Origin: an uncultured Lachnospiraceae bacterium
Lineage (GTDB): Bacteria > Bacillota > Clostridia > Lachnospirales > Lachnospiraceae
Length of the DNA stretch: 48,371 bases
Assembly: GCA_947630595.1 (NCBI GenBank)
Contig: CANRIG010000014.1
Span: forward strand, 1-48,371
Direction of reading: 5' to 3'
Position 1 is the stretch's first letter, and the number at the start of each line of letters is the position of its first letter. This document shows positions 33,867 through 41,955 of this stretch, in pieces. The translations under genes were made by a program, and so were the position numbers. The notes below the pieces were generated by a model, which was given only the letters and a program-made list of their open reading frames with translations, had not been told where the DNA came from and did no database searches.

Positions 33867-36800
33867 TCAGCCCTTGTAGCCCAGCTTCTTCGCGTACGCC
33901 GCGATTGCCTTCTCGAAGCATACGAGCGGCGGATGCACCGTGCCTGCGCCGATCTGGCCGTAGCCTGCGATCTTGTGCGCGATGCCGGTGTTGATGACCG
34001 GGGTGATGCCTTTCTCGACCACCAGCCGCGCGTCGATGCCGAGGCAGATGCCCTGGAAGTTCCAGTTTGGAATGATGAAGTTCGGGTTGCGGTCGATCGT
34101 GATCTCCGTCATCTCGTTGCTGGTGCGCAGCGCGTCCTCGTAGCCGCCCGCGCCCACAAATCTCGTCACGGCCGGAGCTGCGATCATCGCCATCGCGCCG
34201 ACGCCGAAGGTCTCGGTGATCGCGCTGTCGCCCATATCCGGGCACGCGTCCTCGCCGTCATAGCCGGTAAAGTACAGGCCCTGCGGGGTATTCACCGGGC
34301 CGGTGAACCACTCGTCGCCCATGCCGCTAATGCGGATGCCGAACTCCACGCCGTTGCGGCACATCGCGGTCACGATCGTGCCGTCCGTCACCAGGCGCGC
34401 GCCGTCCATGACTGCCTTGCCGGTCGCCATCATGATGTTGAGGAAGAACTGGTCGGTGTCGGCCAGGAACTTGATCACGTCGTAGCGGTCCTTCTCCTCC
34501 ATATCCAGCTTCGTGATAATCGGCGCCACCTCTTTCAGGAATGCGAGGGATGCCGCGATATTTCTCTGATGAAACTCATCGCCCATGGCGATTGCCTTGG
34601 CGATCAGCGGGTTGATGCTGAGGCCGTTTTCCATGGAGCGGATCGCCCTGCCGAGCGTCGGGCCGAGGATGTCTCTCATCCAGCGCAGACGGTTGACCAC
34701 TTCCTCGGAGTATGCGCCGAAGCGGAGCACCTTGCCGATGCCCTCGTTCATGGAGCAGTACGCCCGGTTGCCGTCGGTCACGTTTTCCACCACGAACACC
34801 GGCATATCCGCGGAGGTGATGCCGCCCATCGGTCCCACCGCGTTCACATGGTGGCAGGGGATGAACTTCACTTCGCCGGACTCCAGCAGCTTTCGCGCGT
34901 CCGCCTCGTTGTCCGCCCACTCCTGGAAGAGCACCGCGCCCACGCAGGAGCCCTGTACCGGGTCGGGCATGTTTTTGTATTCGATCGGCGGGCCTGCGTG
35001 CAGGATCACCTTGCCTTCGTTCAGCTCCTTGATCACGGACTTCGCCGGCACCACGTCGCGCATCACGGGCTGGCTCGCCACAACCTTGGCGATCACGGAA
35101 CGGTTGGCCTCGTCGATGTCGATCTCTTTATAATTTCTCAGGAAGTTCAGCATCTTGATCAGCTCAACGTTGCCTCCTGCGGGCGGCATCCAATCGTACT
35201 GTACGACTTCGCAGCCGAACTCCTCGCAGACCTCGGCAAAGCTCTTGAGGCCGACGTTGATGATGCGCGGCTTCGCGGACAGCAGCTCGCGCAGCTTGTC
35301 GGACGGCGCCGCCTTTTGGGCGCTGACCACCTGTTTCGGGCGGATCTCCTTCACCGGCTCCGAGAAATCTCTGCCGATGGCGCGGATCGCCGTGCGGCAT
35401 GCGAGCTTGTTGTTCTCGCACACGATCACGCCCGCGTCTTTTAATTTATTGACCGCCGCGTCGTAGCCCTGGAAATCTCTCCGGGTGCCGCAGACGGTAG
35501 CCACAAAGAATACCTTCCTGCCCAGGGCCGCAGCCTTGTCGCGCAGCTCGATGATGGACGGAAGCAGCGCGCCCGCCATATCCGGGTGCGAGCCGTAGCC
35601 GAGCATGATGTCGAGCAGAATCACGCCCGTGGACTCGTCGTCGATCGCGTCCTGCATGCACTCGATGCGCTTCGCCGGGTCGATCATCGGATGCGGCTTG
35701 CCCTGCGTGTAGGCGTCGTCGCCCAGGTCGACCACCACGTTGCCGTCGAGCTGGAGCATATAGCCCTCGATGTCCTCCGGCGGAACCTTCACGTCCAGCG
35801 CGTCCTTGATCAGCATCGCCGCCTCGTTCGCCAGCGTGCCGCCGGAATAGTATGCCTTGATCGTCTTCTTTTCCTCCGGCTTGAAGAACGTGGACTCGTC
35901 CACATCCGCCTTCGCCTCCGGAATCTCGGCGCCGCGCACCAGACTCACTGCAAGACGCGCCGCCTCGTCGAGCGTATAGGTGTGGTAGAAATTCTCCTCA
36001 TGGTACGCCGGCTTCTCGCCCACGAACAGGGTCACGACCGGCTTGCTGAAATCGCTGAGGCGGGCCGCAATCCTGTCGCGCACTTCCTTTGCAGGCGGCT
36101 TGGAGACGATGATCAGAACCTTCACGGAGTCGTCATCCTCCATGGCGTCGATCATGTCCATCATCGTAATGCCGCCGACCGCCGCATTGAGGTCGCGGCC
36201 GCCGATGCCGATGGCGTTGGTCACGCCCTCGCCCAGACGGTCAATGATCGTGGTCAGCTCCTGGATGCCGGTGCCGGATGCGCCGATGATGCCGATGGAG
36301 CCCGGGCTCACGCTGTTGGTGAAAGCGATCGGCACGCTCTGGATGATGCCGGTGCCGCAGTCCGGTCCCATCACGGAGAGGCCTTTCTCATGCGCTTTCT
36401 TTTTCAGTCTGACCTCGTCCTCGAGGGTCACGTTGTCGCTGAACATAAAGACGTTCAGCCCCTCGTCGAGCGCGCGGTCCGCCTCCAGCGCCGCGTACGC
36501 GCCCGGAATCGAGATCACGGCCAGATTGGCGTCGGGCAGTTTTTTCAGCGCCTTCTCCCAGGATTTCACGCTCTCCGCGCCCTTCTGCGCCGAGGATTCG
36601 GTGGACTGCTTTTTGAAATACTCGTCCACCTCCGCCATAATGGTATCCAGCAGGCTGTCGTCGTCGACGTCCGCCACAACCACCATGTCGTTGGCCGTCG
36701 CCGCCATCAGTTCCTCGGTATCCAGGCCGCTCTGCCGGAAAATATCCTTGTTGGCCGGGGTCGCCATCATGATGGAAACCTTTTTCACGCCCTCGATGGC

Positions 36801-36875
36801 CGAAATCTGATTGGTCAGAAGCATCAGTACGACGGAATCATGGTAACTGCCCTTTTTTACAACTGTTCTTAACAT
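33867..36875 (-). CDS. allFG: Fused FdrA (AllF) - DUF1116 (AllG) subunits of oxamate carbamoyltransferase
   Basis: One uninterrupted 1002-residue frame. Residues 1 to about 525 are FdrA, with succinyl-CoA-synthetase-like folds: AVISIPGAYAALEADRALDEG, SVMGPDCGTGII, IGIIGASGTGIQELT, NAIGIGGRDLNAAVGG and LLDIMLGYGSHPDMAGALLP. After a short linker (VSAQKAAP), residues about 530-1002 are DUF1116, with VQYDWMPPAGGN, FIPCHHVNAVGPMGGITSADMPV and TGPVNTPQGLYF. In E. coli these are two genes (fdrA, about 555 codons; ylbE, about 420) that, together with ylbF (allH), form the oxamate carbamoyltransferase converting oxalurate to oxamate and carbamoyl phosphate. Here they are one protein; the AllH partner is at 43649-44752. 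GGAGGGAG precedes the ATG. Confidence 0.93.
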   Translation of the reverse strand: MLRTVVKKGSYHDSVVLMLLTNQISAIEGVKKVSIMMATPANKDIFRQSGLDTEELMAATANDMVVVADVDDDSLLDTIMAEVDEYFKKQSTESSAQKGAESVKSWEKALKKLPDANLAVISIPGAYAALEADRALDEGLNVFMFSDNVTLEDEVRLKKKAHEKGLSVMGPDCGTGIIQSVPIAFTNSVSPGSIGIIGASGTGIQELTTIIDRLGEGVTNAIGIGGRDLNAAVGGITMMDMIDAMEDDDSVKVLIIVSKPPAKEVRDRIAARLSDFSKPVVTLFVGEKPAYHEENFYHTYTLDEAARLAVSLVRGAEIPEAKADVDESTFFKPEEKKTIKAYYSGGTLANEAAMLIKDALDVKVPPEDIEGYMLQLDGNVVVDLGDDAYTQGKPHPMIDPAKRIECMQDAIDDESTGVILLDIMLGYGSHPDMAGALLPSIIELRDKAAALGRKVFFVATVCGTRRDFQGYDAAVNKLKDAGVIVCENNKLACRTAIRAIGRDFSEPVKEIRPKQVVSAQKAAPSDKLRELLSAKPRIINVGLKSFAEVCEEFGCEVVQYDWMPPAGGNVELIKMLNFLRNYKEIDIDEANRSVIAKVVASQPVMRDVVPAKSVIKELNEGKVILHAGPPIEYKNMPDPVQGSCVGAVLFQEWADNEADARKLLESGEVKFIPCHHVNAVGPMGGITSADMPVFVVENVTDGNRAYCSMNEGIGKVLRFGAYSEEVVNRLRWMRDILGPTLGRAIRSMENGLSINPLIAKAIAMGDEFHQRNIAASLAFLKEVAPIITKLDMEEKDRYDVIKFLADTDQFFLNIMMATGKAVMDGARLVTDGTIVTAMCRNGVEFGIRISGMGDEWFTGPVNTPQGLYFTGYDGEDACPDMGDSAITETFGVGAMAMIAAPAVTRFVGAGGYEDALRTSNEMTEITIDRNPNFIIPNWNFQGICLGIDARLVVEKGITPVINTGIAHKIAGYGQIGAGTVHPPLVCFEKAIAAYAKKLGYKG

Positions 36876-36893
36876 TTGCTCTCCACTCCCTCC

Positions 36894-37946
36894 TCAGTCT
36901 GCAAATCTGTTTTTATGGTCGTATCTGTTGTAATGAATATCGTCGCTCTTCAGGTATTCGTAAACGTCGTCCGCAATGTCGACGCCGCCGGTCGCGTACG
37001 CCTTCTCCCTGCGCATCACGGCGCGCTCGCCCGGATAATATACCTTGTCGTGTCCCGGAGCCGGGGCCATCTCTCCAAGCTCGTCGCACACCTGGGACAT
37101 GCTCTTTTTAAACGCCTCGAGGCCGACAAACCGCTCCGGGTCCATCACGATGTGCATCTGGCCGAGCCCTCTGCCCTCGGACAGATCGTGGTACATGGAG
37201 CTGACGTGTTTGCCGAACGGCACGCCCAGCAGCACGCCGGAAAATACGTCCACCAGCATCATCAGGCCGTAGCCCTTGGCGCCCGCGATCGGCACCAGCG
37301 CGTTCACCAGATGGGGATCGGTCACCGGCACGCCTTTCTCGTCCACGGCCCAGGTGTCCGGAATCAGTTCATGCCGCGAACGCTTGTCGAGAATCTTGCC
37401 CCAGGCCTGCACGGTCGTCGCCATGTCGAAGACTACCTGGCGGTCGTCCGCGGTCGGCGCCGCGAAGGAGATGGGATTGGTGCCGTAGTACGGCTCGGTG
37501 CCGCCGAACGGGACCGCCATCGGGTCGGACTGGCAGAAGGAAATCGCCACCATGTCCTGATTCGCCGCCATCTCGGTGTAGTAGCCGAGCGCGCCGCTGT
37601 GCGCGATGTTTTTGATGCCGACGACCGCGATGCCGTTTCGCTTCGCCATCTCGATGGCTTTCTCCATCGCCATCTTTGCCGCTACATAGCCGCTGGCATT
37701 GTCGCCGTCAAACATCGCGGAGCAGGGTCCGGTCTCCTGCCAGCTGAATTTGGGATTCAGCGTCCACCCGCCCTTGGCAATGCGCTCGCTGTAATACTCT
37801 ACGCGCACCGCGCCGTGGGAGTGGTAGCCTCTCTCGTCCGACCAGGTCAGAACCTCGGATACGGTTTCCGCCTGATCCTCCGGGAGTCCCGCTTTCATCA
37901 TTTTGTTCTTCATCAGCCCTTTCAGTTCGTCGCGTGAAAGCTTCAT
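36894..37946 (-). CDS. allD: Ureidoglycolate dehydrogenase
   Basis: 350 residues of the malate/lactate dehydrogenase family 2 (Ldh2/AllD). It shows DERGYHSHGAVRVEYYSERI, NASGYVAAKMAMEKAIEMAK, VGIKNIAHSGALGYYTEMAA with the catalytic His, YYGTNPISFAAPT and the end VMRREKAYATGGVDIADDVYEYL. It would oxidise ureidoglycolate to oxalurate with NAD. The frame opens at 37985, but the ATG at 37946 with GGAGGG is the good start. The fusion gene starts 18 bp downstream. Confidence 0.92.
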   Translation of the reverse strand: MKLSRDELKGLMKNKMMKAGLPEDQAETVSEVLTWSDERGYHSHGAVRVEYYSERIAKGGWTLNPKFSWQETGPCSAMFDGDNASGYVAAKMAMEKAIEMAKRNGIAVVGIKNIAHSGALGYYTEMAANQDMVAISFCQSDPMAVPFGGTEPYYGTNPISFAAPTADDRQVVFDMATTVQAWGKILDKRSRHELIPDTWAVDEKGVPVTDPHLVNALVPIAGAKGYGLMMLVDVFSGVLLGVPFGKHVSSMYHDLSEGRGLGQMHIVMDPERFVGLEAFKKSMSQVCDELGEMAPAPGHDKVYYPGERAVMRREKAYATGGVDIADDVYEYLKSDDIHYNRYDHKNRFAD

Positions 37947-37996
37947 TTCGTTGCCCTCCGTTCTTTTTATTTTTTTGTTTTTCATTCTTAAATATG

Positions 37997-38063
37997 ATGC
38001 CAGAGTCAGAAGTCATAAACCGCGATGCGCCTGCGCAAGAGTGGTTTTATGCCTTAATGACCC
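37997..38063 (+). repeat. Dispersed palindromic element, copy 1
   Basis: About 67 bp. The core, 38012-38053, begins GTCATAAACC and ends GGTTTTATGCC, which pair; an inner TGCG-CCTG-CGCA hairpin is nested. An inverted copy lies at 43548-43615, with similarity extending into GATGCC(A/G)G on one side and (T/C)GACCCGCC on the other. Confidence 0.75.
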
Positions 38064-38090
38064 GCCGCATTCACAATCCGGGCTGCCGCC

Positions 38091-38220
38091 CTTCCTGTTC
38101 CTCCGGCTGGTCTGTCGCCCCTCCTGTTCTTCCGGCTGGTTCGTTTACCGCCTTTCCTGTTCTTCCGGCCGATCTGTCTGCCGCTCTTCCTGTTCATCTG
38201 GCAAGCCGGCTGCCGTCCTT
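38091..38220. repeat. About 33-bp tandem repeat, 4 copies, downstream of allE
   Basis: Units of 29, 33, 33 and 31 bp begin with (C/T)TTCCTGTTC(T/C)TCCGGC and contain a TCTGTC(T)GCC stretch. They fill most of the gap between allE and allD. The minus-strand frame after the allE stop stays open for 57 Arg/Lys-rich codons through the array, but no start or ribosome-binding site supports translation. Confidence 0.8.
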
Positions 38221-38233
38221 CCATCGACGGGCT

Positions 38234-39022
38234 TTACAACGCTACGTCCCGGTTGCAGTCCTTGGAATAAATATAAATCAGGTCGTCCTCGCGCCCCACC
38301 GCGTAGCAGGCCTGCGGGCAGTAAGCGTCCATGAACACGTAATCGCCCTTCTTCACCGGAATCCACTCGTCGTCCAGACGGTACATGGCCTTGCCGGACA
38401 GGAAGTACATGCCGTGCTCCTGAATGTGGGTCTCGATGTAGCCGTGCGATGCGCCGAGGCGGAATTTCAGAATGTGCATATTCATGTCGAAGCCAAAATC
38501 GCCGGCCGCCGGCAGCAGATCCTTGACGTGGCAGTTCTCCATGCCCTCGTATTCAATCCACGGCATCTCGTTTACGTTGCCCACGACGGTGTGCGCGCTC
38601 AGGCCCTCGAGGCGCTCGTATCTGCGCTTGTAGAGATAGAGCTTCGCGTCCGCGCCGGATTTGTTTTCAAAGGAAATCGTCACGCTCTCCGGGGAATAGA
38701 TATAGCCGCCCTCGGTCAGCACCGCCTCCTGGTCGGCATTTTTCACCGCGACCTCTCCCTCGAGCACGTAGAGGAAGGACTCCAGGCCTGCCCCGCCGAA
38801 CGCCGCGTTCTTCCCGCCGGCATGCACGGTTGCCAGGTAATCTGCAAAGGACGCGCCCATCGCCGGCGAGCCGAGGATCGTCACATCGCAGCCCTCATAG
38901 CCCGGGATGCTGTTTTTCACCAGTCCGTCCGGCTCAAGCAGGACAAAATTTTCCTTTCTGACGATCGAACGCGTCGACAGAAGCTCCTCACGGTATCCAA
39001 TCTGGTTGTTTAAATAAGACAT
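38234..39022 (-). CDS. allE: (S)-ureidoglycine aminohydrolase
   Basis: 262 residues, bicupin. It starts like AllE proteins (RSIVRKENFVLLEPDGLVKNSIPG) and shows ILGSPAMGASFADYLATVHAGG, FLYVLEGEVAVKNADQEAVL, MNMHILKFRLGASHGYIETHIQEHGMYFLSG with Mn ligands, and DYVFMDAYCPQACYAVG. It removes ammonia from ureidoglycine to give ureidoglycolate, preventing spontaneous decay. First gene of the 11-gene operon; AGGAGG precedes the ATG. Confidence 0.94.
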   Translation of the reverse strand: MSYLNNQIGYREELLSTRSIVRKENFVLLEPDGLVKNSIPGYEGCDVTILGSPAMGASFADYLATVHAGGKNAAFGGAGLESFLYVLEGEVAVKNADQEAVLTEGGYIYSPESVTISFENKSGADAKLYLYKRRYERLEGLSAHTVVGNVNEMPWIEYEGMENCHVKDLLPAAGDFGFDMNMHILKFRLGASHGYIETHIQEHGMYFLSGKAMYRLDDEWIPVKKGDYVFMDAYCPQACYAVGREDDLIYIYSKDCNRDVAL

Positions 39023-39059
39023 CTTTGTTCCTCCTTTTTTAGATTAAAATAATCGCTTT

Positions 39060-39071
39060 GTGGTCAACCAC
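39060..39071. promoter_or_regulatory. Candidate GntR-type operator of the allantoin operon
   Basis: GTGGT-TG-ACCAC on the minus strand, a perfect 5-2-5 palindrome. FCD-class GntR regulators bind TGGT-n-ACCA palindromes. It lies just downstream of the -10 box (about +8 to +20 of the transcript), where binding would block transcription. The XRE-GntR-FCD protein in the operon is the natural candidate. Confidence 0.6.
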
Positions 39072-39084
39072 TTTTTATAATGTG

Positions 39085-39113
39085 ATTATCGCAGATTTAC
39101 CACATTTTTTCAA
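39085..39113 (-). promoter_or_regulatory. Main promoter of the allantoin operon
   Basis: TTGAAA (39113-39108), 17-bp spacer, GATAAT (39090-39085) on the minus strand, 62 bp upstream of allE. Confidence 0.7.
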
Positions 39114-39317
39114 TGGACATTTTGTACAAATCAACGAAATCTTTCTTGTCTATAATGCCTTAATTACAGCACTTTTTCACTATTTAAAAAAAGCGGTTCC
39201 TGTGTTATACTGAAAAAGGACGAAACGCCCGCAAAAGGGCTTTGAACAAAAACTGTATTAAAATTTATTTCCCCGTTTGTGATAAAATTGTCAACCATAT
39301 TTTAAGGAGCATCCATC

Positions 39318-40166
39318 ATGTACCAGGAAAAGACCTGCCGCCTCGACCACGCGGCCTACCCCAAGCACGTTACCGTCTACCGCGACCCGCAGACCGCGGT
39401 CCGGGCGCGCATTTTTTATTTTCACGGCGGCGGCCTGCTCTACGGTTCCCGCCTCGACCTGCCCGCCGGACACATCGAAACGTTTACCGGGGCAGGCTAT
39501 GAGATCGTCGCCTTCGACTACCCGCTGGCCCCCGCGGCCGGCCTCGAGGAGATCGTGGACGATGTCTGCGCCTCGGTCAATCTCGCCTGCAGCGCGGACG
39601 CCGCGTTCACCGACGGTTCCCTGCCCTATTACCTCTGGGGCCGCTCCGCCGGCGCCTACCTGTGCCTGATCGCCGCCTTCTCGGGCCGCCTGGCGCGCGC
39701 GCCGCGCGGCATCCTCTCCTACTACGGCTACGGTTTCCTCTGCGAGGGCTGGTTCTGCACGCCCAGCAGCTATTACTGCACCCTGCCGCCGGTCGACCCG
39801 TCCTGCCTCGACCATCTGCCCGAAGGCATCCATGCCGACGGCAGCCTCGCCACGCACTACAGCGTCTACGTCTACGCGCGCCAGACCGGCTCCTGGAGCC
39901 GCATCATCTACCGCGGCCGGGAGAAATTCTTCTATTTAAAGTACTCCCTGCGCACCTGCGATTCCCTGCCCTGCCCGCTGTTCTGCGCCCACTGCACCGG
40001 CGACACCGACGTGCCCTATGCGGAGTTTCTCGAGCTCTGCAGCCGCTACGGCGCGCAGCGCTTCATCGCGCCCGGCAGCGTGCACGACTTCGACCGCGAC
40101 GAGCAGAATCCCTTTACGGGACAGCTGCTGCGGGCGTCGGTGGACTTTCTGGACGGGCACCGCTGA
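39318..40166 (+). CDS. Alpha/beta-hydrolase (HSL-type esterase-like)
   Basis: 282 residues. FYFHGGGLLYGSR is the His-Gly-Gly oxyanion-hole motif of the hormone-sensitive-lipase group. The nucleophile elbow is GRSAG (YYLWGRSAGAYLCL), the acid is in AHCTGDTDVPY, and the His in PGSVHDFDRDEQ. A complete catalytic triad is thus present. It is divergent from allE and flanks the allantoin genes, so a ureide-related role is possible but unproven; esterase or acylaminoacyl-peptidase activity is the general guess. AAGGAG precedes the ATG. Confidence 0.83.
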   Translation: MYQEKTCRLDHAAYPKHVTVYRDPQTAVRARIFYFHGGGLLYGSRLDLPAGHIETFTGAGYEIVAFDYPLAPAAGLEEIVDDVCASVNLACSADAAFTDGSLPYYLWGRSAGAYLCLIAAFSGRLARAPRGILSYYGYGFLCEGWFCTPSSYYCTLPPVDPSCLDHLPEGIHADGSLATHYSVYVYARQTGSWSRIIYRGREKFFYLKYSLRTCDSLPCPLFCAHCTGDTDVPYAEFLELCSRYGAQRFIAPGSVHDFDRDEQNPFTGQLLRASVDFLDGHR

Positions 40167-40214
40167 GGGGTGCAGGCCGGAGATTTTGTGCCGCCATCCG
40201 CGGCAGACCGTGCG

Positions 40215-40425
40215 GATGTCTTCGATGTGTCGCGCGAATAGTTCATGATACGCTGCGCGGATATCCTCGATACACCGTGCAGATATCTTCGATATGCCGT
40301 GCAGACATCTTCGATACACCACGTGTGTATCCTCGATGCTCTGTGCGAATATCTTCGATACGTTATGCGGATATCCTCAATATGCCGTGTAGACTTCTTC
40401 GATACGTTTACGTTATGCGGATATC
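40215..40425. repeat. 22-bp tandem repeat, about 9 copies, with a palindrome in each unit
   Basis: Consensus GATATC(T/C)TCGATA(T/C)(G/A)CCGTGC(A/G). Most units contain ATATC-TTC-GATAT or a G-T variant, i.e. a small dyad every 22 bp, two turns of the helix. One unit is 23 bp and one 28 bp. No spacers, so not a CRISPR array. The 346-bp gap between the esterase and the NCS1 gene contains this array and the hairpin next to it and no gene. Confidence 0.88.
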
Positions 40426-40460
40426 AAGGCATGCAAAATGCAAAATATACAGAGTACAGA

Positions 40461-40497
40461 AATGCGCAGGGAGAACGATTTCGCTTCCCCGCGCATT
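40461..40497 (-). terminator. Possible terminator after the NCS1 gene
   Basis: AATGCGCGGGGA pairs with TCCCTGCGCATT with one mismatch, followed by TTCT rather than a long T-run. It lies 15 bp past the stop of the upstream NCS1 permease gene. Confidence 0.45.
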
Positions 40498-40512
40498 CTT
40501 AAATATCACATC

Positions 40513-41877
40513 TTATTTTTCCAGTGTGGTTCCCTTGCGGAAACGCGCGCAGGACGGCATATACTTCATGCAGAAGTAGAAAATCAGGGCCGTCGGAATC
40601 GTCGCCGTAAAGAAGGAAATGTTTACGTTGACCAGACCGATCACAGCGCCCACCGCAATCGCGATGATCGCAGCCCAGTTGACGCCCGCGTGGTTGCCGT
40701 GGTCGTCGTAGAGGTCGTCCAGCGTTTCCTTGGTGACGTTTCTGCGGTGCAGGATGAAGTAATCCGTGATCAGCACCGCAAAGATCGGGCCGAAGAACGC
40801 CGTGTAGAGCTTCGTGAACATGTCAAGGCCGGCCGCGGAGCTGTCGTTCGTGAGAATCCACGGGCAGGTGCAGACCGCCAGGATGCCGACGAGGATAACC
40901 GCCGTTCTGTGCTTCATCTTGAAGGTATCCATAAACGCGTAGGCAGGCGGAATGACGTTGCTGGCCAGGTTCGTCGAAAGCTGTGCGAAAATGATGAAGC
41001 CCAGCGTCACGACAAGGACGAGCTTGTTGTCAACCATCTGTGCAAATGCATTGATCGGGTTTGCGATTCCGGTCGCCGTGGAAGCCATTGCGCCGATCAG
41101 GCCCAGCAGCACGGTCGCCGGCACCATCGCCAGGAAATAGGAAACGCCGCGCACCGGTGCGGAGTAGCCCGTTTTCACCTCGCGCGAATAGTCGCCCGCG
41201 TTCAGCATGACGGTGGTGCTGTTGCCGAAGAACGCGATGACTGCGCCGATAAACGGCATGCCCCAGGTGCCGCTGTGGTTCATCAGCTTGGTGCCGATGA
41301 CGTCGCCGTACTGGGTGACGCAGATGTAAAGCAAATAGAGCATTGCCACCGAAATGACGACGCCGCCGATGTTGCCGACCCATTTTGCGCCCTGGAAGCC
41401 CTTGATCGACAACAGAATCTGTATCACCTGGAACAGAATGAAGTACAGCCAGATGTTGTCATAGCCGAAGAACGCAATGGAAATATTGTTCAGCGCCGCG
41501 CCGCCCAGCCAGGTCTGGAAGCCGTACCAGACGATTGCCGGCAGGCCCCTGAGCATGACGGGAACCACGCTTCCCTTGGTGCCGAACGCGCTCTTTAACT
41601 GAATCGCGTAAGGCGCGCCGGTCTTATAGCTGAACTGGTCGTTGAGCGTGATGCCGACAATCAGAATCATCGAGCCGATGAACACCGCCAGGAACAGCTG
41701 AATGAGGTTCAGGCCTTTCTCCAGCTGCGCGGAGCCCATGGTCAGGGTGCCGATGGAAATACAGCCGCCCAGCCACAGCATGGTGTTGGAACCCCAGCTC
41801 ATGATACGGTCTTTGGGCTGAATCGGGGCCAGCGAGCTGGCCTGTTTCTTTTCGTGATCGTTGTTTGTGTTACTCAT
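40513..41877 (-). CDS. NCS1-family allantoin permease
   Basis: 454 residues, 12 TM segments. Signatures match the first copy: LWLGGCISIGTLTMG, MLRGLPAIVWYGFQTWLGGAALN, WGMPFIGAVIAFFGNSTTVMLNAGDYSREVK, PPAYAFMDTFKMKHR and GPIFAVLITDYFILHRRNV. Both copies end with a similar RKGT(T/I) tail. It follows allB by 78 bp and is the likely allantoin importer. AAAGGAGAAGGA precedes the ATG. Confidence 0.9.
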   Translation of the reverse strand: MSNTNNDHEKKQASSLAPIQPKDRIMSWGSNTMLWLGGCISIGTLTMGSAQLEKGLNLIQLFLAVFIGSMILIVGITLNDQFSYKTGAPYAIQLKSAFGTKGSVVPVMLRGLPAIVWYGFQTWLGGAALNNISIAFFGYDNIWLYFILFQVIQILLSIKGFQGAKWVGNIGGVVISVAMLYLLYICVTQYGDVIGTKLMNHSGTWGMPFIGAVIAFFGNSTTVMLNAGDYSREVKTGYSAPVRGVSYFLAMVPATVLLGLIGAMASTATGIANPINAFAQMVDNKLVLVVTLGFIIFAQLSTNLASNVIPPAYAFMDTFKMKHRTAVILVGILAVCTCPWILTNDSSAAGLDMFTKLYTAFFGPIFAVLITDYFILHRRNVTKETLDDLYDDHGNHAGVNWAAIIAIAVGAVIGLVNVNISFFTATIPTALIFYFCMKYMPSCARFRKGTTLEK

Positions 41878-41955
41878 AATCCTTCTCCTTTCTCTTTCTC
41901 TCCGGGATAGAGGCGGGGCCTGCCGCTGTCAGAATCTGCAGCCCCGCTGCTGTCA

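Noticed and set aside
33867-36875. Fusion as a sequencing or frame artefact
   Set aside because: The frame is continuous with coherent codon use through the linker, and no internal ribosome-binding site and start is evident at the junction near codon 525. Resequencing would settle it fully.
40215-40425. CRISPR array
   Set aside because: The 22-bp units are directly adjacent with no unique spacers, and no cas genes are present.
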